Of a stretch of DNA of 23,130 bases, positions 1 to 9,575 are shown piece after piece. The stretch is from Euprymna scolopes. Lineage: Eukaryota; Mollusca; Cephalopoda; Sepiida; Sepiolidae. Under the pieces are notes generated by a model. That model saw nothing but the letters and a program-made list of their open reading frames with translations. It did no database searches and was not told the origin of the DNA. Each line of letters begins with the position of its first letter. Position 1 is the stretch's first letter. The position numbers and the translations under genes were made by a program. The stretch covers positions 45,693,202 to 45,716,331 of the forward strand of contig CM044507.1 in NCBI GenBank assembly GCA_024364805.1, in the 5' to 3' direction.

Positions 1-449
1 AGTAATTCCTTTTGTAGTTCGGTTATGGGCGTGCTGGCAATTAATAACTCAATGAGGCGTTTGTTTACTTCGCCGGCGGTGAAGTTGCACTTCTTAGCAA
101 GCAGTCGACATCTGTTAATGAAGATGTCCATTGTTTCAGTTGATCTTTGTGGATATTTGCTGAGTTTAAGTCTACAGACGCGGTGGTTGCTTGCCAGTTC
201 GAGCTGTTCCATGAAAGCAGTGAATATTATCTGTGGGTCTTTGCGGTTGTCCTCTGTTATCGATCAACCTATGCAAGCGTAGGCCTTCTTTGCCGGCTGT
301 GAGGAGAATTAGCGACACCTTGTCTTCAAATTTTGTTACTTTGATAGTGAAGTAAAACTCCATACATTGCAAAATAGTTTGAGTGACTGGGTACTGTTTG
401 GCGAGCTCCAGTTAAAACTAGGTACTTGTATTGATACTGTAGTCATCAT
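1..449 (-). mobile_element. Ty3/Gypsy-type LTR fossil, gag part (cut by window edge)
   Basis: Read on the minus strand, this stretch encodes gag-like peptide: a plausible start near 449 (MTTVSIQVPSFN), then FEDKVSLILLTAGKEG, a KQPPRL segment, and further on a stretch containing CNFTAGEVNKRL. This pattern of a short N-terminus, a helical core and a 'hot' basic segment is what I know from gag proteins of Mag-like Ty3 elements in crustaceans and other invertebrates. Gag would package the element RNA in the cytoplasm. The copy is broken in several places and the rest lies beyond coordinate 1. No LTR boundary could be fixed on the upstream side. Family assignment is from recognition, not from a search. 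Confidence 0.6.
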
Positions 450-869
450 ATCTGCCTGTTAGTAGCAGTTATGTTGTGAACGTCGAACGAGCGACAATTT
501 GTCTATTCTAATAATTTATGTAACGTCCATGTTAAGAAAAAAATGAACTGCTGTTTGTACTGACTGTTTTATTTGTGTACCGTAATGTTGCATGGTTATT
601 TATTGTATTATCCAGTCACACTCCCACGATGTAATACCCTGTGGTACATGGATGAGTATTATTAAATGAAGATAACTCAAACACGTGTGTTAATTATAAT
701 TGAGAAGCTGTCATGGCGTATATTTTATTGATAAGCGCATGCATGTTTGTACATATAAAAAACGGATTGACGTTCCTGAAATCTGAAACGAAAAGAGTAG
801 GCGATATTATTACCTAATCCAAAGGGGGATAATATTTATGTAATTGTAAGGGTATTTGGTGGAAGTCTT
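450..869. other. Unassigned stretch upstream of gag fossil; possible leader or LTR
   Basis: By position this would be the untranslated leader and 5' LTR of the minus-strand gag fossil next to it. I could not find a matching second LTR, a clear primer-binding site, or TG...CA ends, so this is only positional inference. No open frame of note is present. Confidence 0.2.
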
Positions 870-872
870 TTG

Positions 873-910
873 CGACTGAGGAAATCCTCCACGACTGAGG
901 AAATCGTTAT
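873..910. repeat. 19-bp tandem duplication (two units)
   Basis: CGACTGAGGAAATC followed by CTCCA (873-891) is repeated at once as CGACTGAGGAAATC followed by GTTAT (892-910). The first 14 bases are identical. It looks like replication slippage just upstream of the large direct repeat at 963. Confidence 0.7.
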
Positions 911-962
911 TATCAACATATTTTATGTAAAAAATATTGCGAATGACAGTATACCGGGAAGT

Positions 963-1523
963 TGGAGAGTTGTCACAGATTCATTGCCCGGCGCTGAAGC
1001 GGAATATCCTGAACCTCCTTCAAAGAAGAATGCCCAGCAAGAGAATACCCCCGACCCATTGAAAGCGAACTCCTGAAGATTGTATTTTACATGGCTACGG
1101 TTTGCATGTAAATGGAAGGAGAGAAATTTTTAAAGGATTTTAAAATGAGAAAAAAAGAAAAAGGCACATACCTGATACCTTCAATTTGTGAGTACGTTCC
1201 TAAAGTTTATTGCTTATGAGAGATAGATTAGGAACTACTATTTGAATTATATTGTATTCGGTCATTGATACATTTTCAATATAAGAACCAGCGCATTTTT
1301 TTTTCATTATATGTTGTTACATTGGCGTTCTTTGTTTTTTAATTTAATGCCTGCAACGGAAAAATTTGCAACTAACTTAATTGTAAATAAAATCTCTTCT
1401 TCGTTTTAAAACAAGACCTTTATATATTATTCTTTACCCCCCTTTTTCATTTATTGCTGTTATTTTTTTTCAGGCTAGTTATTTTCGTGTCAAATTTATC
1501 TGAAAGATGATAAATTTCCGACA
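963..1523 (+). repeat. Large direct repeat, copy A1 (terminal-exon-like or LTR-like)
   Basis: This ~561-bp block recurs in the same orientation at 3500-4058, about 90% alike by eye. Plus-strand contents in order: a short open frame including AEYPEPPSKKNA that ends in TGA just before 1076; a core at 1083-1244 that is almost identical in both copies; a T-run; a poly(A) signal AATAAA at 1386-1391; then an AT-rich end finishing in GACA. The order of frame, stop and AATAAA suits a duplicated 3'-terminal exon with its UTR. The TG start and CA end would also suit LTRs of a small non-autonomous element, but no target-site duplication, primer-binding site or polypurine tract is visible. I favour duplicated terminal exon or unknown repeat. 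Confidence 0.75.
1145..1219 (+). CDS. Possible 24-codon small ORF in repeat A1
   Basis: An ATG at 1145 opens 24 codons ending in TGA at 1217-1219. The peptide starts MRKKEKGTYLIPS and ends PKVYCL, so it is basic at the N-terminus and hydrophobic further on. The second repeat copy keeps exactly the same frame with one residue changed (Y to C). Conservation may simply reflect the very high identity of the whole core, so coding is unproven. No homologue is recognised. Confidence 0.15.
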   Translation: MRKKEKGTYLIPSICEYVPKVYCL

Positions 1524-1960
1524 CTTTGCAAATTGGTTTTCCCTTATTTAGAAGCATTTTGTAGATTTTCTGCTTTAATTTGAAGGTATTTTGCAGGTTT
1601 TCTTCCGTTATTTAGAAGCATTTTGTAAATTTTTAGTTCCCTTTTTCGGAACACTTTGAAAATAAAGTGTATTCTTTTTTCATCGAGATACGTTTTAATT
1701 CTCTTTCTGTAAAAGCATTTTGCAAATTTGTTTTCCCTTATTTAGAAGCACTTTGCAAATTGTTTTCCCCAATTTATACATTTAGCAAATTTTTTGTTCC
1801 CTTATTTGGGACACTTTTAAAATTAAGTGTACCCTTTTCTAATCGAGATACGTTATTTCGAAACGTGTTTAATTCTCTGTTACTTCCCCATTCCCAACGC
1901 CTGCCTACAAATTACTTTCCCTTCTTCCCTTCTCACATTGTTAACTTGTAACTTAGCGTG
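1524..1960. repeat. T-rich imperfect tandem repeats (~160-bp unit plus short motif)
   Basis: Two units begin with GTTCCC at 1636 and 1796. Each holds ACACTTT, then AAGTGTA, then ATCGAGATACGTT, giving a period of 160 bp. A shorter motif, TTATTTAGAAGCA, recurs near 1542, 1608 and 1737. The units are clearly diverged. The open frame on the plus strand here is a low-complexity Phe/Leu-rich product of the repeat and not a gene. Confidence 0.6.
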
Positions 1961-3448
1961 TCTCTTAACGCTCCTCTAAAACATTCGATGACTACTATGT
2001 CCTGAGTTAAGAAAACATTGTATGTTTCGAATATTCGACATTCACCTCACTAAAAATTCCCAAACTTTACATAATACGTCTGTACAGAGATAGGAATGTT
2101 ATATTTAGTTTATTCCTGAATTTAGCATTTTTATGTACATCTAATGTCTTTACTTATATCTGTCTAATATATTTTACGTACGCCTAGTGTAGCGCACTAT
2201 TTTTCATATATATTTTTCTTAATAAAAAGAGATTAAGCAATACGTATATACTTTCCATTTTCTTCCCTTTAGAATTGAAGTTGTAACATTTGTAACCCTC
2301 TTTCGGAATATAATTTGCATTATACTTGCACTAGTTTAAATTCCACGGGTATTGCGATTTACATTGGGAGAAACTATAGCATTTTCTGTCCCTATTTAGC
2401 GAATAAGAGATCCTGCTAGACTGCGATAATTTTATTTTTCGTCCTAATTCAGCATGTTCGATATTTTTTGCAAGCTGGATTTTCCCCACTTTAAGAAACG
2501 ACTTTTATCTAACTGTACTCTCGTGGGGAACCTAGTAAATAGAGACGCTGTGTTCGAAACTGGGGTTAGTTGTATGTACATATTTTCCCCAATATATTAG
2601 AAAAAAAGGAATAAGTATATATCCCATTATTTTGATTTATAATGAACATGTGCGTTCTCTCACATGTACTAAATGTCTATGGGTTGTGAATTAACTAGAT
2701 GATATTATTACAGATATTGTATTATGTGTTGAATTCTACTTTACCTAAAATTTGTTGAAGTCGCATTGTGCGATTACTTTCATATTTTATTGTAAAAAAG
2801 GATTTCTTATACGTTGAAGATATTTATAGTTTTCTATAGCGAGTCCATACCCATTTGCTTACCGGACTTTGTTATACTAAGAGTTTGTGAAAAAACAAGT
2901 TCCCTTTTCTTCACCTTAGCCCGTGTTTGCATTTGGTTATTTGGATTCCTTCAAAGATACACATGTGACATTAGTGGCATGTACCCTCCCCCAATGTAGT
3001 TATATATTTAAACTCTCTTCCCACTCTCTTCCAAGGTTATATTTCACTGAGGATATTACTATAAAGAGTGTTAAACGTTATCCTTCATATTCCAGTGAAT
3101 TTTTATACAATAATCTTATTTGAATTTTTCTGCTTTTTTGCTCTTATCTGTGTTTCCTGGAGATCTTCTGACCGTAAATTGTGTGGTATATGTATAAAGA
3201 GAAAAAAGGCATTATAAAATTTACAGGTGTCATCCAACTGCAAGTTGACTGCCATGTCTTTTGGGGGGGGGAGAATGTTGGAATTTTTTGTACCAATAGT
3301 GCATCCCGCTGTTTACATTTATCATTTTTATTCTGGTTCTTATATTTGATTTTCTGTATTTCGTATCTTATGATTCTTAGTTTCGTATATGTTGGGTTTG
3401 TACGAAACTCCCTTTAATTTGAAGAAAAAGGAAATGCTATCTCCTGGA
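1961..3448. other. AT-rich stretch without recognisable gene
   Basis: This lies between the two large direct repeats. Open frames of about 60-80 codons on the plus strand are AT-driven and resemble no family. There is a G9 run near 3263. If the flanking repeats were LTRs, this would be the internal region of a non-coding element, but no retroelement motif is visible. Confidence 0.5.
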
Positions 3449-3456
3449 TGACGTCA
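3449..3456. promoter_or_regulatory. Perfect CRE-type palindrome TGACGTCA
   Basis: TGACGTCA matches the consensus bound by CREB/ATF factors. It sits about 50 bp before direct repeat A2 and is not found before A1. One 8-bp site can arise by chance, so function is not established. Confidence 0.25.
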
Positions 3457-3499
3457 CGAGCCCAGCATGAAATTCGGTCTCTTGGGAATTCTGGCGGTG

Positions 3500-4058
3500 T
3501 GGAGAGTGGTCGTAGATTCATTGCTCGGCGCAGAAGCAGAATATCCTGAACCTCCTTCAAAGAAGAATGCCTGGCAACAGAATACCCCGAATGCGTTGAA
3601 AGTAAACTGTTGAAGACTTTATTTTACATGGCTACGGTTTGCATGTAAATGGAAGGAGAGAAATTTTTAAAGGATTTTAAAATGAGAAAAAAAGAAAAAG
3701 GCACATGCCTGATACCTTCAATTTGTGAGTACGTTCCTAAAGTTTATTGCTTATGAGAGATAGATTAGGAACTACTATTTGTATATTGTGTTCGGTCATT
3801 GACACATTTTCAATATAAGAACCAGCGCGTTTTTTTTTTCATTATATGTTGTTACCTTGGCATTCTTTGTTTTTTAATTTAATGCCTGCAACGGGAAAAT
3901 TTTCAACTAACTTTATTGTAAATAAAATCTCTTCTTCGTTTTGATATAAGACCTTTATATATTATTCTTTACCCCACCTTTTTTTATTTCATGCTGTTAC
4001 TTTTTAAGGCTAGTTATTTTCGCCTCAAATTTATCTGAAAGATGATAAATTTCTGACA
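3500..4058 (+). repeat. Large direct repeat, copy A2
   Basis: This is the second copy of the 963-1523 block. It keeps the same short open frame (AEYPEPPSKKNAWQQ), with the stop in the same place, the invariant core at 3620-3781, the 24-codon frame at 3682-3756 and AATAAA at 3921-3926. The short frame before the stop shows many replacement changes but no indel from the shared GTC codon onward, while the core after the stop has one substitution in 162 bp. The right edge is sharp: both copies end in GACA and then diverge completely. Confidence 0.75.
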
Positions 4059-4229
4059 TAAGAGACATTTAGCTAGCATATTTCTGTGATCCATCGGCGC
4101 TTCCCGAGAAAGGTTCTTTGCGATCTTGCTACTGTACGAACTGACAGGTGTGTATGTGTAAAACACTACTTTATTTCAAAAGTGGAAAATTCCTTGCTAC
4201 TGAACTAGAGTCCAGTACGAGTGATCATC

Positions 4230-5215
4230 ATGTCGTGCAAAACAGTGTTAAAGTTTAGTTATTATCGTCTTTGCCTTTGATGTTGGAATATGGTAAATTT
4301 TCTGGAAATTGCTAATGTAATCAACTGTACAGAGCTAGTCCCTATCGACAAACTTGAAAAGATCTACTCCTACTTTTGCAGGATTCATCAGGAACCTCAT
4401 GGATTATTAGGGCTCTGCAGCGTACATTTATTTTATTCTGCATGTTAAAATATGAGCTCATCTATGAGTGAAGATGTACTTTGTCTTCTAGCTATTTTTC
4501 CAGTTGCAACAGCGGCATATTTCTGTCTTCTTTTATAGCTGAGAGCAGTTCCACTAAACTTTCCTTTGTCACAGGGATATATTTAGTTTCAATGACATCA
4601 TTATCAACTATATACTCATTATTCCCTCCATTATGTATGCCTGTGATAGTGTATCTGCAAGGAACATCTTTCCAGAATAGTATAGAATTATAACATTGTA
4701 AACTTGCAAACGAATCAACATATTTTGCAGTCGTGTTGGGAAGTTCACCAATTCTTTTTGTTTTCAATGGCCTATGATCGGTCAGCACTGTGACTTGTTG
4801 ACCAATATTGATACTGGTGAAACCGTTAATATTCGTATACTACTAACTGTTACTTTTCAGTCTGTTCATATATGATCTTTGTGTCTGTAAGTGCTGGACT
4901 GATATAGGCTAAAGGTTGACATTCTTGTAGCAATGCAGATCCCATGCATTTTTACTTACATCACACTGAATGAGAACCGTATTTTTTGTGATCATAGTAT
5001 CTAAACACTGGTACTTCACTAACTAGCTTATTGATTCTCTTAAAAGCCTCTTCACTGATCCGTGGCCAAGTGAATGGCGCATTTGTCTTTGTTAAATTTG
5101 TGGAGCCATCACGTCAGAAATGTGTGGTAGAAACTTCGCCAGATATTTCAAAACTCTTCTCAATCGTTGTGCATCATTTTATGTCTGTTTGTTAGATAAG
5201 TCGGCCGATACTATT
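4230..5215 (-). mobile_element. Ty3/Gypsy-type (Mag-like) LTR fossil: RT end, RNase H, start of integrase
   Basis: Minus-strand peptides, from high to low coordinate, are: RT C-terminal and RNase H segments with KTNAPFTWPRISEEAFKRI and PVFRYYD, then VTVLTDHRPLKTKRI (the RNase H 'TDHRPL' signature), a linker, and near 4300-4440 an integrase-core-like piece with IIHEVPDES. That is the usual order of a Ty3 pol. The copy has neither gag nor LTRs and is broken in several places. It looks old. It is a different insertion from the gag piece at 1-449, because on the minus strand gag would have to lie at higher coordinates than pol. Confidence 0.7.
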
Positions 5216-5256
5216 TTCAGATAATAACTTTATTCATCAAAAATGATGGAGGTCTG

Positions 5257-5322
5257 AAACATACAATGATATTATGATAACATAAGTATAAACATACAAT
5301 GATATTATGGTAACATGAGTAT
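5257..5322. repeat. 33-bp tandem duplication (two units)
   Basis: Units 5257-5289 and 5290-5322 both begin AAACATACAATGATATTATG and differ at two positions. It is a recent slippage-type duplication in AT-rich DNA. Confidence 0.85.
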
Positions 5323-5639
5323 AACATAACAATTCAATTATCTGTTGGATAAATCTAAGATGCACTAATGGCTGGATTATGATTATGTAATACACTATCC
5401 TCTATCCCTCCCCGAGTCATTTGAGAGTGTTCTGAATGACTGATTTAACGTTTGTTACTGGTGATGATTACTTTTCAACGCACATATTAATAGTGTCTTT
5501 ATACTGTCTTTGCAATATGACCTCAAATCATGTGGGAAAATGAATTAAAATAAGAATTAATAAGTGTACTGCTTGTGTTATATACTGGGTGGTATGGCGG
5601 TGACGTCTATTTTATTAGCACCAAGCCTGTATTTTAACT
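5323..5639. other. AT-rich stretch without recognisable gene
   Basis: I see no open frame, repeat or motif that I can support. It separates two retroelement remnants. Confidence 0.5.
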
Positions 5640-6378
5640 ATCCGAGATTTTTTAATATCTCGATAGATATAGAGATAGTTCGTTTGACATTTATGCCTAT
5701 ATGTTTGTTGTAAGTCGTCTAGTGAATGGAATGACCGCTGTTCATTTATCAATGAATAACGAGACACTTTGTTATAAAACAACTTAGTTTATTTAATAAA
5801 CATTCATATACACATAATACGGCGGTGGAGGTGGTGGTGGAGATAGTGTAGGTGGAGAGGGTGTGGTTGCGACCGTGACAGGCAGTTGAGCGTCGTCTGT
5901 CCTCCCCTTTCTGCTGTCACACTGACTCGTTCTTTTGTTTATCATTTGAATTTTATGAATTTTCGACCTCCTCATCCGTTAACCAATTTACGTCATCGAC
6001 CCACATTCTAACCCTCTCGATGTTTGCTTTTGGTCTTACTTTCGGCCGAATTACGTCATCTTATTCCCGGGTTTCATTTTTGTCGGTCAGGGTTTAAGTT
6101 CATTCGAACTTTGCTCCATTCAACGGTCTGACCCATAAACTGACTTGCGTCATAGGACCAGGTTATCCAATTCCAGGTTCCATTTTTGATGACCCAGATT
6201 TCGAGTTCATTCGCACCTCTCCTCTCTCTATAACACTTGTACATAAAATAAAGAGACAGTCATGAACCATCATTGGGTAGACTGCACTCTGGTTCTGGAA
6301 TTATTCTGCCCTGTTTAATGTTCATAATCATTGAGCCACTTTGGTTTTTGTCCTGGGCGACTGGAGCATCTTGAAGTC
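5640..6378 (-). mobile_element. Probable 3' end of a Ty3/Gypsy-type fossil (pol C-terminus plus LTR-like DNA)
   Basis: Directly below the LINE poly(A), minus-strand DNA encodes KPKWLNDYE near 6320-6365. This resembles the proline/tryptophan-rich ending (P-x-W-x-x-D-Y) of many Ty3 pol proteins. What follows to about 5640 is richer in GC than its surroundings and could be the 3' LTR. It includes a proline-rich minus frame (a GGT/GGA run on the plus strand near 5820-5850), AATAAA on the minus strand and three ACGTCAT-type motifs. No LTR partner or TG...CA boundary was found, so the assignment is tentative. The element could be the one into which the LINE inserted. Confidence 0.3.
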
Positions 6379-7110
6379 TTTTTTTTTTACGTGGGGGTTA
6401 CCACTTATACAGCCCCGAAGGCAACTCAGGGATAAGGGTTATTGCGTGTACAGTAATCAATGAGATAGTATTGTGGTAATCATTAGTATTGGGGGTTTTG
6501 ATAGTGTCTTATTTAAGGGGGCGGTTTGTCAGGAGTTTGTTTATGTTGGACTTGAAGATGTCCAAGTTGTAGTCAGGTGGGAAACAGGCAAGCAGCAGAG
6601 AGTTCAACTGGCATGCAGTTCTAAGAAAGGAGCTTTGCTCATGGAATCTACGTTTGGATTTACACACAGATAGAGAGTGGGGAAAATTATTGACAGTAGT
6701 TTCAGTCAGACAGGTTTTTCTCGTGAAAGATTGGTGAGGGGGACGAGGGATTGGAGCTCAAACGAGCACCGGCCATGGAAATAACGATAAAACAAAGACA
6801 GGCTCGCAACGTCTCTTCTGTGGGAGAGAGATTGCAGGGAAGAGAAAAGCGCATCCCCCACTAAACCACGAAGTCTATTTTGTACTGTCAAGGCAGGATA
6901 GGCTGTTTTTAGCAGCTCCTGCCCAGATGTGGCAGCAGTACTCCATCCTTGGACGTACTTTACTTTTATACAGATAGAGAATTGCATCAGTGGAGAGATA
7001 TCTTCTGGAGTGGTAGAAGGATCCCACCATTTTCCCAGCATCCCTGGCAACAGATTTGATGTATGTGTTCCATTTAAGGTCAGGAGTAAAGCTAGGTCTA
7101 ACCCAGAAGC
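6379..7110 (-). mobile_element. 5'-truncated non-LTR retrotransposon (jockey/CR1-like LINE), 3' end
   Basis: The minus strand encodes the C-terminal end of a LINE reverse transcriptase: TPDLKWNTYIKSVARD, then RPRMEYCCHIWAG, then QNRLRGLVGD, then LSHRRDVASLSLFYRYFHG, and the tail PPDYNLDIFKSNINKLL before a stop at 6513-6515. These are familiar late-RT signatures of jockey-like and related arthropod LINEs. A 3' UTR of about 120 bp ends in an A10 tail (T-run 6379-6388 on the plus strand). The copy lacks all of the endonuclease and most of the RT. The reading frame changes near 6890 and near 6745, with further damage near 7095, so it is dead. The 5' truncation falls near 7110, where another LINE tail abuts. 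Confidence 0.85.
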
Positions 7111-7183
7111 TTTTTTTTTTTTTTCACACAGTGATCACCACTTATCAAGGCCCGGAAGCCACTCAGGGATAAGGGTTAAGCTT
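7111..7183 (-). mobile_element. Second, extremely short LINE 3' tail with A14
   Basis: The 55 bp next to the T14 run (7111-7124) match the 3' UTR of the neighbouring LINE: both contain CCACTTAT and then ACTCAGGGATAAGGGTTA. The piece is bracketed by AAGCTT on both sides (AAGC plus the first Ts at 7107-7112; AAGCTT near 7178-7183), which looks like a short target-site duplication. It is best read as a severely 5'-truncated insertion of the same LINE family. Confidence 0.65.
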
Positions 7184-9216
7184 GTCAAAACATGGATGCT
7201 CCTCAGTTACCATCAGAGTTAGAAGAGCATCGTCAAGCACATCATCCCAACCTGCGATTTCCAAATTCGCTCTGCGTTTGGTGACACTTACAGTTACACG
7301 GAGCCAGCCACAGGCTGGTTAAGTGTCCAACAAGTTTTCCACACCAGGAAAAAACGGTCCGCCTCGTAACAACATCAGGGATGCCTGGAATCCCACTGCC
7401 ACGCCTCCATCATAGGGTGCCATATTCCTCATAGACATCTAATCTCAATATGCGAACTCCATCCCTCATTCAGGATTCTTGCACTGCATACCAAACTGAG
7501 CCAATTTTTCCCTGACACACGATGCAGATTTTATGTCCTCATTGATGTACACATCGTCAATGTAGGCTGATATTGCGTCCTCAATGGTCTTTTCTTGAGA
7601 CAACACTGCATTCACAATGGTCTCCATGATCTGCAGTGCCACATTCAGACCAAAGTCGAGTCATGTTAGGCAGTAACTCTGACCTTGAAACCACACTGTC
7701 TAGAATGGCCAGAGCGTCTCATCTACTCGCACCTGCAAATAGGCCTTCTGCAGGTTTAATCTTGACACATTGGAGCCCTTCTAACGCCATTCCTTCATTT
7801 TGCTGGCGCACACATCAGCATTGGCAGTGTAAGCCTCAATGTACTGGTTGAGCTCACGATAATCCAGCACTGGTCTTAGTTTTGACTTGTTATGCTGAAT
7901 AACCGCCATTAAGGACAGCAGTCCCTTGGGCAGACCAAGCTTCTCGGGTTATGGGATCAGCCATCCATCTCAGATCCACACCTCAAGCTCTTGCTCGTAC
8001 TCATCACGAGACTTGTCAGGTATAAGGTATTCTGCAACACAATTCTTTAATTCGGTTGGTGCCCTTCCCTCGGTCCACTTCCATGATGCAGTCCAGGCCT
8101 GCTGACTATAGTCATAGCCCACCTGGAAGTCAGAGCGATCAAGGTGGATTGCAGCACACACAGGGTTTTTTAAAAAGGGCACACTCCCATCTCTTTCGAT
8201 GATCACTCCCCCCAGTGCCTTGATAGCATCGTATCCCAGCAGTATGTCGAACCCCAGCAAATCCCCTCATGTCACCAACACATTAATTTCCACGGCCATA
8301 CCAGAGTTTATGTGGACCTTCACGGTTCCTGCTCCACAGCATGTTTGTGTCTTGCCGCCTATTGTGATGACTTTAATGTTCCTTTTAGTCCAGGTCCGAC
8401 ACAATCTGGCACTCATGATGGTATGTGAGCAGCCGGAGTCGAGAAGAGCTGAGCAGGGCACTCGATTCACATACACAGTTATTGTAGGTTGCGCGTCACT
8501 TAGATCTTGTCAGGGAGCAGGGTGGCGCTGACATCTGGCCACCTGAGGCATTTCATGCAGTAATGGGCTAGGTGCCCTATGCTGCCACATTGGAAACAGC
8601 ACAGTCATCCCCGCCCTTTGTCAGTGCAGCTTCTCGCAAAATGACCTCGCCAACCACGGTGGTAACATCTTCCATTAGTCACGGGGTTCAGACTGGGAAT
8701 CTCCCCGGCCTCGTTCTGGGCTGCCTTTGTCGCCATCACAACTGGTTCCCCTAGGTCCTCCTCATCTCTGATGATAGCCTGGGTGCATTCCATCAAGTGC
8801 TCCATAGGCGCTGTGGACACACTGGTAGAGGCTCTCAACAATTGCTTAACACGGGTGGGAAGGCCGGCCACAAATGCATATGCCAATATCCTCTCCGACA
8901 CTCCATTGCCAAGCAGCACAGCAAGTTTCTTCAATTCCACAAAGAACACATCCACGGTTTCTCCTGGCATGAGCTTCCTGAAGGTGAATCTTTCATAAGC
9001 CATGCAAGGATCCATTGCAAATACCTTGTACAGCGCATTTTTTATAGTGGTCACATCAGCCTTCTCGGTGGCACTAAGTTGCTGATATATACTCAGAGCG
9101 CCCCCAGCAAATCTCAGGGGAACCACAGAGATTGCAGATCAACTCGACCCTCTCAACCCAGATATGAACCCATCAAATTCTGGAATCAGTTTCAGATCAA
9201 ACTTTGAGTTAGTCAT
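7184..9216 (-). mobile_element. Ty3/Gypsy-type LTR fossil: gag, protease and reverse transcriptase
   Basis: Minus strand, from high to low coordinate. Gag starts near 9216 (MTNSKFDLKLIPEFDG) and runs on with VPLRFAGGALSIYQQLSATE and RKLMPGETVDVFFVELKKL to a nucleocapsid knuckle-like segment near 8640. An aspartic protease follows with ALLDSGCSHT (active-site DSG) near 8440 and FDILLGYDAIKALGG near 8240. RT comes last, with VLDYRELN, RLNLQKAYLQVRV and the catalytic AYIDDVYIN box near 7580. The region after RT down to 7184 still fits pol. RNase H proper, integrase and the 3' LTR are absent; a LINE lies where pol stops. The copy is broken in several places. It is richer in GC than the host DNA around it. 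Confidence 0.85.
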
Positions 9217-9575
9217 TTTTCACAGAAATATCTGAAATAGCTTGTACTGAATTCAACTTCAATAATCACCAATGCCTGCAATAGTAACACAATAACTTCG
9301 TGACTGTAAACAATACTGTTCCTTCCTCTCACTCAATCTTGCTTTTTATGCAGTCTTTCATCCTGTCTCATTTGCATGTGTCCCTGTTTTCTCATGATCT
9401 CGCGAGACCACACTTTATAAAACACCAGGCGCCATCTTTTTTCTCTTTTCCCACCCAACACTTCCCTGCAGCAAGTCCACCCCTCCTCCATCATGCCACT
9501 GCTCGCATGCACATCTACACAATACACAAATATGCAGACGCTTGCTACTCTGGTGAGTATTACACATAATAGACA
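9217..9575 (-). mobile_element. Leader and 5' LTR-like region of the LTR fossil
   Basis: This stretch sits directly upstream of the minus-strand gag and behaves like leader plus LTR. Around 9395-9460 it carries a block (plus strand GCGAGACCACAC, TATAAAAC, GGCGCCATCTTT) that is also found, about three quarters alike by eye, next to the integrase end of the other LTR fossil near 22245-22320. On the minus strand that block gives AAGATGGCG followed by a TATA-like TTATAAA. The exact LTR ends and target-site duplication could not be fixed. Confidence 0.5.

Noticed and set aside
963-4058. Direct repeats A1 and A2 as a canonical LTR retrotransposon
   Set aside because: Although they can be trimmed to TG...CA ends, I see no target-site duplication, primer-binding site, polypurine tract or retroelement protein between them.
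7636-9207. Plus-strand frames of 60-136 codons
   Set aside because: They are antisense to the gag, protease and RT parts of the LTR fossil and show no family likeness.
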